Source: Rhizobiaceae bacterium (GTDB taxonomy: Bacteria; Pseudomonadota; Alphaproteobacteria; Rhizobiales; Rhizobiaceae). Taken from it: a stretch of 48,087 bases of DNA. This document shows positions 9,171 through 17,215 of this stretch, in pieces (position 1 is the first letter of the stretch; each line of letters starts with the position of its first letter). A model generated the notes under the pieces. That model did no database searches. It saw only the letters and a list, made by a program, of their open reading frames with translations, and was not told the DNA's origin. A program made the translations under genes and the position numbers. The stretch spans positions 1 to 48,087 of the forward strand of contig CAJPFN010000002.1 of the NCBI GenBank assembly GCA_905339215.1. Reading direction: 5' to 3'.

Positions 9171-10112
9171 ATGCCCCTCCCCCGTCTGCTCGCCGTCGGC
9201 GGCGCCCATGTCGACCGCCGCGGTCATGTCACCGGCACCTATTTCCCCGGCACGTCCAATCCGGGCGTGCTGCGCGAGGAGATCGGCGGGGTGGTGTTCA
9301 ACGCGCTGCGCAATGCCGTGCAGCGCGGCGTCTCGGGCGCGCTTCTTTCGGTGCGCGGCGGCGACGCCGCCGGCGAGGCGGTGGCGCGCGCCATCGCGGC
9401 GGCGGGCGTCGAGGACCTGTCCGCGACCTTCCTCGACCGGCGCACGCCGAGCTACACGGCGCTGCTCGACGGCGACGGCGAGCTGATCGCCGGCCTCGCC
9501 GACATGGAGCTCTACGAGATGGCGTTCCCGCGCCAGGCGGCGCGGGCGAAGCTGCGCGCCGCGGTCGCCGCCGCCGATGCCGTGCTGTGCGACGCCAACA
9601 TGCCGGCCGCGGCACTGGACAAGCTCGCCGCGGCCTGCGCCGGCAAGCCGCTCCACGCCGTCGCCATCTCGCCGGCCAAGGCCGTTCGCCTCGCGGCGCT
9701 CTTGCCGCGGATTTCCTGCCTGTTCATGAACCGGGCGGAGGCGCGCCGGCTGGCCGGCGCCGGCGACGAGGCGCAGCCGGCCGAACTCGCCGCGGCGTTG
9801 CGCGGCAAGAGCCTCGCGGCCGGCGTCATCACGGCGGGCAGCGCCGGCGCCACCGGCTTCGACGCCGGCGGCACCTTCACAATCGCCGCACCCGCGGCGC
9901 GGCGGATCGCCGACGTCACCGGCGCCGGCGACGCGCTGGCCGGGGCGACGGTCGCCGCGCTGATGCGCGGGCAAGACCTGCCCGCCGCGCTGCGCGAGGG
10001 GCTGGCGGCGGCCACGCTGACGGTGGAACAGGACTCGGCCGTTGTCGAACTCGAGGCAAGGGCCTTCGCCGCCGCGCTCGCCCTTGTGCCGCAGCCCGTG
10101 ATGGTGGCATGA
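9171..10112 (+). CDS. psuK: PfkB-family pseudouridine kinase
   Basis: Predicted to phosphorylate pseudouridine to pseudouridine 5'-phosphate for the glycosidase encoded next to it. The protein is about 313 residues with the ribokinase/PfkB layout: N-terminal LLAVGGAHVDRRG, FPGTSNPG, SGALLSVRGGD, and the C-terminal catalytic signature DVTGAGDALAGATVAALM. I set the start at the ATG at 9171, just before the conserved LLAVGG; a TTG at 9111 in the same frame would add residues that do not resemble the family. Pairing with psuG 49 bases downstream is the main reason to name the substrate. The family alone would allow other sugars or nucleosides. Confidence 0.85.
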   Translation: MPLPRLLAVGGAHVDRRGHVTGTYFPGTSNPGVLREEIGGVVFNALRNAVQRGVSGALLSVRGGDAAGEAVARAIAAAGVEDLSATFLDRRTPSYTALLDGDGELIAGLADMELYEMAFPRQAARAKLRAAVAAADAVLCDANMPAAALDKLAAACAGKPLHAVAISPAKAVRLAALLPRISCLFMNRAEARRLAGAGDEAQPAELAAALRGKSLAAGVITAGSAGATGFDAGGTFTIAAPAARRIADVTGAGDALAGATVAALMRGQDLPAALREGLAAATLTVEQDSAVVELEARAFAAALALVPQPVMVA

Positions 10113-10161
10113 GGCGGCGCGCCGGCCCGCCGCGACTGGGACAGCCGGCAAGGGAAACGCC

Positions 10162-11091
10162 ATGACACCTGAATCCGCCCGCGCCCATATCGACGTCCAC
10201 GCGCCCGTCGCAGCCGCGCTCGCCGCCGGCCGGCCGGTCGTCGCGCTGGAGAGCACGATCATCACCCACGGCATGCCCTGGCCCGACAACGCCGCCATGG
10301 CCGCGCAGGTCGAAGAAATCATCTCTGCCGAAGGCGCGGTGCCGGCGACCATCGCGGTGATCGGCGGGCGGCTGAAGATCGGCCTTTCCGCGGAGGAGCG
10401 CGAGGCGCTGGCGAAGGTTTCGGGCGCGATGAAACTGTCGCGGGCCGATCTCGCATTCGCCATCGCCGAAGGCCGTACCGGCGGGACGACGGTCGCCGCC
10501 ACGATGATCGCTGCGGCCCTTGCCGGCATCGAGGTCTTCGCCACCGGCGGCATCGGCGGCGTGCACAAGGGCGCGGAGACCAGCTTCGACATCTCCGCCG
10601 ATCTCGACGAACTGGCGCGCACCGGCGTCATCGTCGTTTCGGCCGGCGCAAAGGCCATCCTCGACATCGCCAAGACGCTGGAGGTGCTGGAGACGCGCGG
10701 CGTGCCGGTCGTCGCCTACCGCTCCGACGTCGTGCCGGCCTTCTGGTCGCGAACGTCGCCCTTCCCCGCGCCGCTGCGGCTCGACGAGGCCGCTGCCATC
10801 GCCCGCTTCTTCGCGACGCGAAGGGAACTCGGCATCGGCGGCGGCATGCTGGTCGCCAATCCGGTCGCGGCGGAGGACGAGATCCCGGCGGAAAAGATGG
10901 CGGGCGTCATCGCCGCGGCGCACGAAGCGGCAGAAGCGGCCGGCATCAGCGGCAAGGCGGTGACGCCGTTCCTGCTGGCCAGGATTCTGGAACTGACCGG
11001 CGGCGCCAGCCTGAAGACAAACATCGCGCTGGTCGAGAACAACGCCCGGCTCGCCGCACGCATCGCGCGGGCGCTGAAGAAGGCCGACTAG
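10162..11091 (+). CDS. psuG: Pseudouridine-5'-phosphate glycosidase
   Basis: Cleaves the C-glycosidic bond of pseudouridine 5'-phosphate to uracil and ribose 5-phosphate (a reversible reaction), allowing RNA-derived pseudouridine to be reused. The 309 residues match the family. Signatures are VVALESTIITHGMP with E30, MKLSRADL with K91, FATGGIGGVHKGAE, FDISADLDEL near 142-151, and AGAKAILDIAKTLE with K164, the position I equate with the Schiff-base lysine (Lys166 in E. coli). NPVAAEDEIP and LKTNIALVENNA close the protein. The order psuK-psuG suggests an operon. Confidence 0.95.
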   Translation: MTPESARAHIDVHAPVAAALAAGRPVVALESTIITHGMPWPDNAAMAAQVEEIISAEGAVPATIAVIGGRLKIGLSAEEREALAKVSGAMKLSRADLAFAIAEGRTGGTTVAATMIAAALAGIEVFATGGIGGVHKGAETSFDISADLDELARTGVIVVSAGAKAILDIAKTLEVLETRGVPVVAYRSDVVPAFWSRTSPFPAPLRLDEAAAIARFFATRRELGIGGGMLVANPVAAEDEIPAEKMAGVIAAAHEAAEAAGISGKAVTPFLLARILELTGGASLKTNIALVENNARLAARIARALKKAD

Positions 11092-11142
11092 AGCGGCGAC
11101 TCGGCCAGCCGAGTCGCCCCGAAACGACCCGCGCCTCCGCCC

Positions 11143-11790
11143 TCAGGTCAGCGGCGACAGCTGGATCTCGACGCGGCGGTTCTGCGCGCGGCCCTGGGCG
11201 GTGGCGTTGTTGCCCACCGGCCTGGTCTCGCCGAAACCGGTGACGGCGAAGCGGCGCGAATCGACCCCCTGCATGTTGAGGTAGTTCGCCACCGAGAGCG
11301 CACGACGCTGCGAAAGGTTGAAGTTGTAGCTGTCGTCGCCAGTGGAATCGGTGTGGCCGTACACGTCGATGATGGTGCGGTTGTACTTCTTCAGCACCAG
11401 CGCCACCGAGTTGAGCGTCGGATAGAACACCGGGTTGATCTGGTCCTGGTCGGTGGCGAAGGTCACGTCCGACGGCATGTTGAGGATGATCTGGTTGCCG
11501 ACGCGGGTGACGCTGACGCCGGTGGCCCGCAGCTGGGCGCGCAGCTCGGCTTCGGCCTGGTCCATTGTCGAGCCGATCAGTCCGCCGGCGAGCGCGCCGA
11601 TGCCGGCGCCGATCAGCGCGTTGCGGCGGTCGTCGCCGCCCGCCAGCATGCCGAGGCCCGCCCCGGCCGCGGCGCCGATCGCGGCGCCGCCGAGCGTGTT
11701 CGAGACGGTCGGTTCGCCGGTGTAGGGGTCGCTCGTGCAGGCTGTCACGGCAAGCGTGCCTGCAAGCGCTGCAATCACGGTCTTCTTCAT
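11143..11790 (-). CDS. OmpA-family lipoprotein with glycine-zipper region
   Basis: The protein has 215 residues. [18 protein letters not shown] ends in a lipobox (VTAC, Cys18), so it is probably a lipoprotein. Residues about 33-75 form a Gly/Ala-rich glycine-zipper segment (AAIGAAAGAGLGMLAGG and a second copy). The C-terminal half is an OmpA-like peptidoglycan-binding domain: VYGHTDSTGDDSYN, LSQRRALSVANYL, FGETRPVGNN and QNRRVEI. It likely tethers the outer membrane to peptidoglycan (YiaD-like). The start at 11790 is chosen for the lipoprotein signal and the purine-rich GAGAGGGAAG upstream; a longer frame has no signal sequence. Confidence 0.92.
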   Translation of the reverse strand: MKKTVIAALAGTLAVTACTSDPYTGEPTVSNTLGGAAIGAAAGAGLGMLAGGDDRRNALIGAGIGALAGGLIGSTMDQAEAELRAQLRATGVSVTRVGNQIILNMPSDVTFATDQDQINPVFYPTLNSVALVLKKYNRTIIDVYGHTDSTGDDSYNFNLSQRRALSVANYLNMQGVDSRRFAVTGFGETRPVGNNATAQGRAQNRRVEIQLSPLT

Positions 11791-11943
11791 CTGGTCTTCC
11801 CTCTCCTGGTGATTCGTCCCCATGCCGGACATGCCGGACGCCGCCCTTCGGCGAAGTACTAGCACGAAGTTGGGCGGAAAGTGGACAGTGCGACGATCGA
11901 AGGCGGCGATGTTGGGGCGGCAGGCCTGGGAAGGACGGGTCCG

Positions 11944-13041
11944 TCAGAGCGCTCCGCGCAGATCGACCGCCTCGCCGGTGCGGGCCGAGCGTTCGGCCGC
12001 CGCACCCATGACGACCGCCATCAGCCCGTCCTCCAGCGTCACTTCCGGCCGGCCCCCGTCGCGCACCATGTCGAAGAACTTCCGGTGCTGGAAGTAGGTC
12101 GAGCCGTGGTGGTCGCCGGCCGAGAGAATCGTCTCGTCGGTATGCACGGCCTCGCGACGCTCGACCTTGGTGGCGCGTGGCGAGACGACGATCTCGGCCG
12201 GCCGCTCGCGACCGTCGGCGGAAAAGCGCGCCGGCCCGGGGATCAGCGCATCGACGCGGGCGCGGTCGCCGACTGCGGAAATCTGCTCCTGCCAGTAGGA
12301 GCCTTCTGCGAACATGCACAGGTCGAGCATGGCGCGCACGCCGTTGGCGAAGTCGACGACGACGAAGGCATTGTCGAGGATGTCGGGGCGGCGCCCGCCA
12401 TAGTCTTCGTCGAGGAAGTTCACGTCCATGCCGCCGGACGCATAGACGCGCACCGGCGCTGCACCGGCGAGGAGCCGCATCAGGTCGAAGAAATGGCAAC
12501 ATTTCTCCACCAGCGTCCCGCCCGTGTTGGCGGCGAAGCGGTTCCAGTCGCCGACCTTGCGCAGGAAGGGATAGCGGTGCTCGCGGATCGAGATCATGTG
12601 CAGCCGCCCGGCCGTTCCCTCGGCGAGTTCGCGCATCAGGCGCTGCAGCGGCGGCATGTAGCGGTACTCCATCGCCACCCAGACCGGCGCCTTGCGCCGC
12701 GCCGCCAGCGCGACGATCGTGCGGCTGTCCTCCACCGTCGTGCAGAGCGGCTTCTCGACAAGGATCGGCCGGTCGGCGGGCAGGAGGTCCTTAAGCACGT
12801 CGACATGGGTGTGGTTGGGGCTGGCGACGACGAAGGCGTCGCAGAGGTTTCGGGCGAGGAGCTCGCAGTGGTCGGCGAATGCCGTGCAGCCGCGCCCGGC
12901 AAGATCCTGCGACAGCGCGCGCTGGTCCGGGTCCGGGTCGGAGACGGCGGTGACGACGGCGCCGGGGATGAGCTGCAGGTTGCGGATGTGCTCGCGCCCC
13001 ATCATGCCCGCGCCGATGATGCCATAGCGTATCGTGTCCAA
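11944..13041 (-). CDS. Gfo/Idh/MocA-family NAD-dependent oxidoreductase; possible NAD-dependent sulfoquinovosidase or sulfosugar dehydrogenase
   Basis: The protein has 365 residues with an N-terminal Rossmann fold (YGIIGAGMMG, GxGxxG at residues 10-15), the EKP signature at 96-98 (VEKPLC) and a C-terminal domain with GGTLVEKCCHFFDL. I chose a TTG start at 13041: GAGG lies about seven bases upstream, and the next ATG would remove the Rossmann loop. The gene follows the isomerase gene by eight bases. The family oxidises sugars, and one branch (GH188) cleaves sulfoquinovosides by an NAD+-dependent redox mechanism; placed last in this gene set, either that role or oxidation of a pathway intermediate is possible. 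Substrate assignment is inference from context only. Confidence 0.82.
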   Translation of the reverse strand: MDTIRYGIIGAGMMGREHIRNLQLIPGAVVTAVSDPDPDQRALSQDLAGRGCTAFADHCELLARNLCDAFVVASPNHTHVDVLKDLLPADRPILVEKPLCTTVEDSRTIVALAARRKAPVWVAMEYRYMPPLQRLMRELAEGTAGRLHMISIREHRYPFLRKVGDWNRFAANTGGTLVEKCCHFFDLMRLLAGAAPVRVYASGGMDVNFLDEDYGGRRPDILDNAFVVVDFANGVRAMLDLCMFAEGSYWQEQISAVGDRARVDALIPGPARFSADGRERPAEIVVSPRATKVERREAVHTDETILSAGDHHGSTYFQHRKFFDMVRDGGRPEVTLEDGLMAVVMGAAAERSARTGEAVDLRGAL

Positions 13042-13049
13042 GTTCGACC

Positions 13050-14459
13050 TCAAATCCTGATGACGGGAATGCCGAGCGCGGCGGCCGCACCTTCCAGCGC
13101 CGCGCGGTGGTCGCCGTAGGCCAGCGCCATGTGGTGCTCGAGACCGGCGTCGACGATTGTTGTGAGGACGGAGCCCGCCGGGCTGTCGAAGCGCACGACA
13201 CCGGAGGTACCGGTGAATGCCATCGGTCGGGCAAGCATCTCGCCGCCGCCGATCACCGCCGCGATCCGCCCCCGTGCCTGGCTGACGCGGAAGAAGGTGA
13301 CGCGGCCGGGCTTCAGAGGGAATTCGAAGAGCAGCGGCATGCGCCGGTTGGTGTGGATGGTGGCGTGCGGCCGGGTGGCGGGGTCGGCCATCGACACCGG
13401 GGCCTGGCCACAGTGCCAGACCACGCCCGTATCGTCGGCGACGTCGAGATCGACGAGGTCGACGAGGAAAGCCGGCGCGTCGGCGATCCTCTGCAGGAGC
13501 AGGGTCGTCAGGGCGCCGTAGACGTCGGCCTCGCAGGCGCAGGGCACGCGTGCCTCGCCCATCATCGAGACCGCGCCGCAGACGGCGCCGCCGTATTCGG
13601 TGAACGTCTCCGGCCAGCAGCGGATGGCGAAGGCGTCGAAACCACCCTCCTCGCGCATCCCGCAAAGTGCCGCGTGCAGGCGCAGCGACCGGTCGAGTTG
13701 GTCCTGGTCGACACGATCGAGCCCGTCGGCGATCTTCTCCGCAGCGGCGCGTTCGGCTGCGGCGGCGCCCTCACCGACCGCAGCCGCGCGCGAGAACAGC
13801 GCATCGAGCGGGATATCCTCGACGCCGACGCCGGCGAGCCGGGACAGGCGGTCCGCATCGTAGGCACAGGTGGAAAAGCCGTCGGGATGCCGGCCGATGC
13901 GGCCGATCCGCGCGCCGGCGAGCTTCTCGGCCGCTTGGCGTCCCGCGGCGGCAGCTTCCGGCGATTGCGGTTCGGGATCGACCAATTGACGAGGCCTCGC
14001 ATCCAGCTTGCCGGCGAGCAGCGCATCCAGTCCGGCGCCGACAGCCGGCGCGGCGGGATCGGCATACAAGGCGCCGAACGCGTGCCCGGCAAGGCCGAGC
14101 GTATGGGCGGCGAGGTTCAGCCCGCACAGCGCGTTGAGCCGCAACCGCCCGCCAAGCCGCGGCTCGGGCACTGCCCAGATCGCCAGCGGCCCGGCGAAGG
14201 CCTGCGCGATCTCCGCCGCCATTGCCGCGTCGGTGAAAGTCACCTGCAGAATCAGGACCTGTGCCGGAGGCTCCGCGCCGAGTTCCGCAATCGCCGTCCG
14301 GGTTGCCGTCGCGTCGAACAGCAGCCTGCGCGGACCGACGATGCGCCTGCCCGTCCGGTCGAGCGCAGCGAGCATCTCGGCGAGCTTTTCGTCCGCGTAG
14401 CCGACGTCGAAGGTCGGGCGCGCCAGGGGCAGGATGGCGAGAGGCGGCTTGTCTTTCAT
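13050..14459 (-). CDS. L-fucose/L-arabinose isomerase-family protein; candidate sulfoquinovose isomerase
   Basis: The protein has 469 residues. The C-terminal half has the L-fucose isomerase-fold metal-site pattern: FDAFAIRCWPETF, CACEADVYGAL and VVWHCGQAP. The N-terminal half is the usual alpha/beta region (VLILQVTFTDAA; IWAVPEPRLGGRLRLNALCG). Such enzymes interconvert aldoses and ketoses with Mn2+. Lying between a YihT-like aldolase and a Gfo/Idh/MocA enzyme, it may isomerise sulfoquinovose to 6-deoxy-6-sulfofructose, a job I recall being done by FucI-like enzymes (SqvD) in some bacteria. The next gene starts eight bases after its stop. Substrate is not proven by the sequence. Confidence 0.8.
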   Translation of the reverse strand: MKDKPPLAILPLARPTFDVGYADEKLAEMLAALDRTGRRIVGPRRLLFDATATRTAIAELGAEPPAQVLILQVTFTDAAMAAEIAQAFAGPLAIWAVPEPRLGGRLRLNALCGLNLAAHTLGLAGHAFGALYADPAAPAVGAGLDALLAGKLDARPRQLVDPEPQSPEAAAAGRQAAEKLAGARIGRIGRHPDGFSTCAYDADRLSRLAGVGVEDIPLDALFSRAAAVGEGAAAAERAAAEKIADGLDRVDQDQLDRSLRLHAALCGMREEGGFDAFAIRCWPETFTEYGGAVCGAVSMMGEARVPCACEADVYGALTTLLLQRIADAPAFLVDLVDLDVADDTGVVWHCGQAPVSMADPATRPHATIHTNRRMPLLFEFPLKPGRVTFFRVSQARGRIAAVIGGGEMLARPMAFTGTSGVVRFDSPAGSVLTTIVDAGLEHHMALAYGDHRAALEGAAAALGIPVIRI

Positions 14460-14504
14460 CGCGCTTTCGCGTCCCTATGGGTAAAAAACGGGAAAGGAGC
14501 GCCC

Positions 14505-15059
14505 ATGTCTCGCCTGTTTGCGCTGATCGCCTGCCTGCTCGTCGTGGCCCCCGCCGCGGCCACGGAAGCCGGCTGGGCGCTGTTGCGCGAAGGTGGCCAG
14601 GTGGTGCTCCTGCGCCACGCACAGGTGACCGGGACACACGACGCGGCGAACGTCGACCCGGAAGACTGCGCCACCCAGCGCAACCTCTCCGAGCGCGGAC
14701 GCCAGCAGGCGCGCAAAATCGGTTCGCTCATCGCGGCGCGTGCGGCCCCCATCGACCGCGTGCTGTCGAGCCGGTTCTGCCGCGCGACCGATACCGGCCG
14801 CATCGCCTTCCGCGACAACGACATCGACAAGACCGACGCACTCGACCCACCGCCCGCCGACGAGGCCGCAGCGGCGGCGCAGAAGGAAGCGGTGATGGAA
14901 CTGATCCGCGGCTTCAACGGCTCCGGCAACCTCGTGCTGATCACCCATCTCGAAAACATCACCGCCCTCATCGGCGCCGGCGCGCGCGAAGGCGAGGCGG
15001 TCATCGTCGCCCAACGAGGCGAAGGCCTGCACGTGCTGGCGCGCATCATCTTCAACTGA
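14505..15059 (+). CDS. Secreted histidine phosphatase (SixA/Ais-like branch)
   Basis: The protein has 184 residues with a signal peptide (MSRLFALIACLLVVAPAAATEA). The histidine-phosphatase core is VVLLRHAQVTG with R37 and H38, LSERGRQQARKIG, VLSSRFCRATDTG with R90, and LITHLENITAL carrying the second His. The enzyme should remove phosphate from a small periplasmic molecule; the substrate is unknown. AAAGGAGC lies nine bases before the ATG. The gene stands alone on the plus strand between the aldolase and isomerase genes of the minus-strand set, and its last eight bases overlap the end of the aldolase gene, so the minus-strand transcript would run antisense through it. Confidence 0.85.
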   Translation: MSRLFALIACLLVVAPAAATEAGWALLREGGQVVLLRHAQVTGTHDAANVDPEDCATQRNLSERGRQQARKIGSLIAARAAPIDRVLSSRFCRATDTGRIAFRDNDIDKTDALDPPPADEAAAAAQKEAVMELIRGFNGSGNLVLITHLENITALIGAGAREGEAVIVAQRGEGLHVLARIIFN

Positions 15060-16110
15060 CGCTACCGCCGAAACCGGGATACACGTGGCGGAACGAAGCA
15101 TCGGCCGGATCGAATCGCGCCCCGCCCGGACCGTAGCAGGCGTGGCTGTGCCACGGGGCCGCCTCAGCATCGGTCAGGGCATTGATGTCGCGCATGTAGT
15201 CGACGCCGCCGCCTTCCAGGCCAGCGCGGATCGCCTGCCAGTCGGGGAAGGTGGCGAAGGCGTCCTGCCAGATCGCCCGCCCGGCGAGATAGCCCGACGC
15301 CCCGGCCCGGTAGGCGTGGGTGAGAATCCTGCGGAACGCATCCATGCCGGCGCCGGCCGAGAGCATCACCCAGGGTCGTCCGGCAAGGCGTCCCATCTCG
15401 TCGAAAAGCCCCTGCGCGCGCTCCCAGCCGTCACCGCCGACGCCCGGCGCTTCCTTTGCCTCGACCGGGCTTTCCAGCTTGAAGACGTCGACGCCATAGT
15501 CCGGCCGGGCGAACTCGGCGACCGATGCGAGTACGTCGTCGGCCTTCTTGCCGGCCATCTCGACATAGTCGCGGGTCTGGTGCGCATCGGCCGCGAGCGG
15601 ATAGACGAGGAGTTCGAAAAGGAAGGGAATGTCAAAGCGCTCGCACGCTTCCCCGATTCTCTTGACGAAGTCCTGCTGGAAGCTGTTCACCGCCGCACCG
15701 GCGTCCGGTCGATACCACGCGAGCACCTTCACGGCGTCGGCGCCCATGCGCTTGATCTTCTCCACCGACCAGTCGTCGATCTCGGCCGACAGGCGGCCTT
15801 CGGGCGTCTCGCGAAACAGCGAGTCCTCGAGCGTGACGATCAGGCCCTTCTGCGGCGACAGCAGGCCGATGCCGCGGGGGACCGCATAGTGCGGATCGAG
15901 CAGCATTGCCGACGATTCGCCCTGCAGCGTCTCGATGAGCAGGGCCTTGAAGCCGGCGACGTCGTCGTAGGGCGCTTCGGCCAGTCCGTAGTGCTTCGCG
16001 ATCGGTCCTTTGATGGGCGGGCGCTGGTCGACGGCCGTCATCTTGAAGCGCCCGGCGGAATCCGCCATGCGCCGCAGGCCCCAGAGCTTTCCCGCCGACA
16101 GCGTTCTCAT
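15052..16110 (-). CDS. Class I aldolase of the LacD/YihT type; candidate sulfofructose-1-phosphate aldolase
   Basis: The protein has 352 residues. It starts AGKLWGLRRMADSAGRFKM followed by AVDQR (residues 26-30), and has DAVKVLAWYRPD, DVFKLESPV with K211 as the expected Schiff-base lysine, PWVMLSAGAG, and AGASGYLAGRAIWQ, almost the same as AGASGFLAGRAVW in YihT. LacD cleaves tagatose 1,6-bisphosphate; YihT cleaves 6-deoxy-6-sulfofructose 1-phosphate to DHAP and sulfolactaldehyde. Because the neighbouring kinase resembles YihV closely, the second substrate is more likely. Start and preceding stop overlap in ATGA (16107-16110). The protein is longer than YihT (about 290 residues), with extra residues before the first motif and after the last. 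Confidence 0.85.
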   Translation of the reverse strand: MRTLSAGKLWGLRRMADSAGRFKMTAVDQRPPIKGPIAKHYGLAEAPYDDVAGFKALLIETLQGESSAMLLDPHYAVPRGIGLLSPQKGLIVTLEDSLFRETPEGRLSAEIDDWSVEKIKRMGADAVKVLAWYRPDAGAAVNSFQQDFVKRIGEACERFDIPFLFELLVYPLAADAHQTRDYVEMAGKKADDVLASVAEFARPDYGVDVFKLESPVEAKEAPGVGGDGWERAQGLFDEMGRLAGRPWVMLSAGAGMDAFRRILTHAYRAGASGYLAGRAIWQDAFATFPDWQAIRAGLEGGGVDYMRDINALTDAEAAPWHSHACYGPGGARFDPADASFRHVYPGFGGSVS

Positions 16111-17003
16111 GACCGGTCCTCCAGGAAGCGTTCGACCTCGGCACGCCGGGGGATGCCCGCGCGCCCGCCGAAGCGCGTGCACTTGATCGCGGCGACGGCG
16201 TTGGCGAAGCGCACCGCGCGCAGTTCGTCCATCCCCTCGCCCAAGGCAAGCGCGAACGCGCCGTGCCAGACGTCGCCCGCGCCGAGCGTATCCACGGCGA
16301 CGATCGGGAATGCCGGGACGTATGCGATCTCGTCCCTCGCCAGGCAGGTGACGCCGTTCGCACCGTCGGTGACGCATACCCAGGCGCCGGTCTCCCCGGC
16401 CACCTGGCGCAGGCCCCGGGCGATGTCCGCATGACCGCAATGGTCGCGCAGGCCCTGGACCGAGAAGGCGACGTGCGAGGCGGCGTGAAGCGCGTCGAGC
16501 GCCTCCGCGATCGGCGCTTCGGCATCGAGAACGCCGGGAACGCCGCGTTCCCGGGCCGCGCGAAGCACCATGGCCGATCCCTGCGGCCAGCGCGTGTCGC
16601 CAAGCGCGGCGTCGAAGCCCGGCGGAATCAGTCCGGCGAGCCAGCCGGCCTCGAAGCTGAGCGAAATGTCGCGGAAGTTGACGATCTGGCGTTCCCCGGC
16701 CGCGTCGACGTAGACCGAAGAGAACGACGACCGGCAGCCCTCGAACCGGCGGACGCGGCCGCAGTCGACGCCCTCGGCCTCCAGCCCGGCCACGATCATG
16801 TCGCCGACCATGTCGGCGCCGATGCGCGCCGCAAGGAATGCCCGTCCGCCCAGCCGCGCCACGGCGACGGCCGCGTTGGCCGCACAGCCGCCGCCGCTGA
16901 TCGCCGCGTCGCGGGCCCGGTACTTTTCCGCCGCACGCGGCAGGTGATCGAGCATGAAGATGAAGTCGATCACGGCCACGCCGGCCAGGAGGATGCTTGC
17001 CAT
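16107..17003 (-). CDS. PfkB-family kinase close to YihV; candidate 6-deoxy-6-sulfofructose kinase
   Basis: The protein has 298 residues, the same length and register as my memory of E. coli YihV. Shared blocks are the LP...EKY segment at 21-28, the GGG...AAVA...ARLG block at 37-52, the D-x-RW motif near 136-139, FSVQGL (FSEPGL in YihV), GAGDVWHGAF with catalytic D244, and CTRFGGRAGIP. Lys27, Asn109 and Arg138, which I recall as the sulfonate-binding residues of YihV, are all present at those numbers. The expected reaction is ATP-dependent phosphorylation of 6-deoxy-6-sulfofructose at O1. It is the first gene of the minus-strand set, preceded by an inverted repeat that may be its operator. Other PfkB sugars cannot be excluded. 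Confidence 0.85.
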   Translation of the reverse strand: MASILLAGVAVIDFIFMLDHLPRAAEKYRARDAAISGGGCAANAAVAVARLGGRAFLAARIGADMVGDMIVAGLEAEGVDCGRVRRFEGCRSSFSSVYVDAAGERQIVNFRDISLSFEAGWLAGLIPPGFDAALGDTRWPQGSAMVLRAARERGVPGVLDAEAPIAEALDALHAASHVAFSVQGLRDHCGHADIARGLRQVAGETGAWVCVTDGANGVTCLARDEIAYVPAFPIVAVDTLGAGDVWHGAFALALGEGMDELRAVRFANAVAAIKCTRFGGRAGIPRRAEVERFLEDRS

Positions 17004-17059
17004 GTCCGCGCGACTGCCACGCTTGCGACGCCATCGTCAGGGTTCGGAACGAACAATAG

Positions 17060-17086
17060 CGAGTCTTATATAAGTTACAAGACTCG
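17060..17086. promoter_or_regulatory. Inverted repeat, probable operator between the kinase gene and acpXL
   Basis: CGAGTCTT (17060-17067) and AAGACTCG (17079-17086) are exact reverse complements 11 bases apart; the spacer region includes the self-complementary CTTATATAAG (17065-17074). The site lies 57-83 bases upstream of the kinase start and 130 bases upstream of acpXL, in a locally AT-rich patch. Its closeness to the kinase makes it a likely regulator site for the sulfosugar-type gene set. Confidence 0.5.
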
Positions 17087-17215
17087 AATGCCGGAAGATG
17101 GAGCTCGCGTCCGCGCCTTCCGGCCGCATTGCAACTTCCCGCTTTTCCTGCCGGGCAAAACCCTTTAGACAGCGCGGGATTCATCAATCCGACATAGCGA
17201 CGCAGAGGCGGACAC

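Noticed and set aside
13042-13665. Extending the Gfo/Idh/MocA gene upstream to 13665
   Set aside because: The extra part overlaps the isomerase gene in another frame and shows no family similarity; the TTG at 13041 has a good ribosome-binding site and precedes the cofactor motif.
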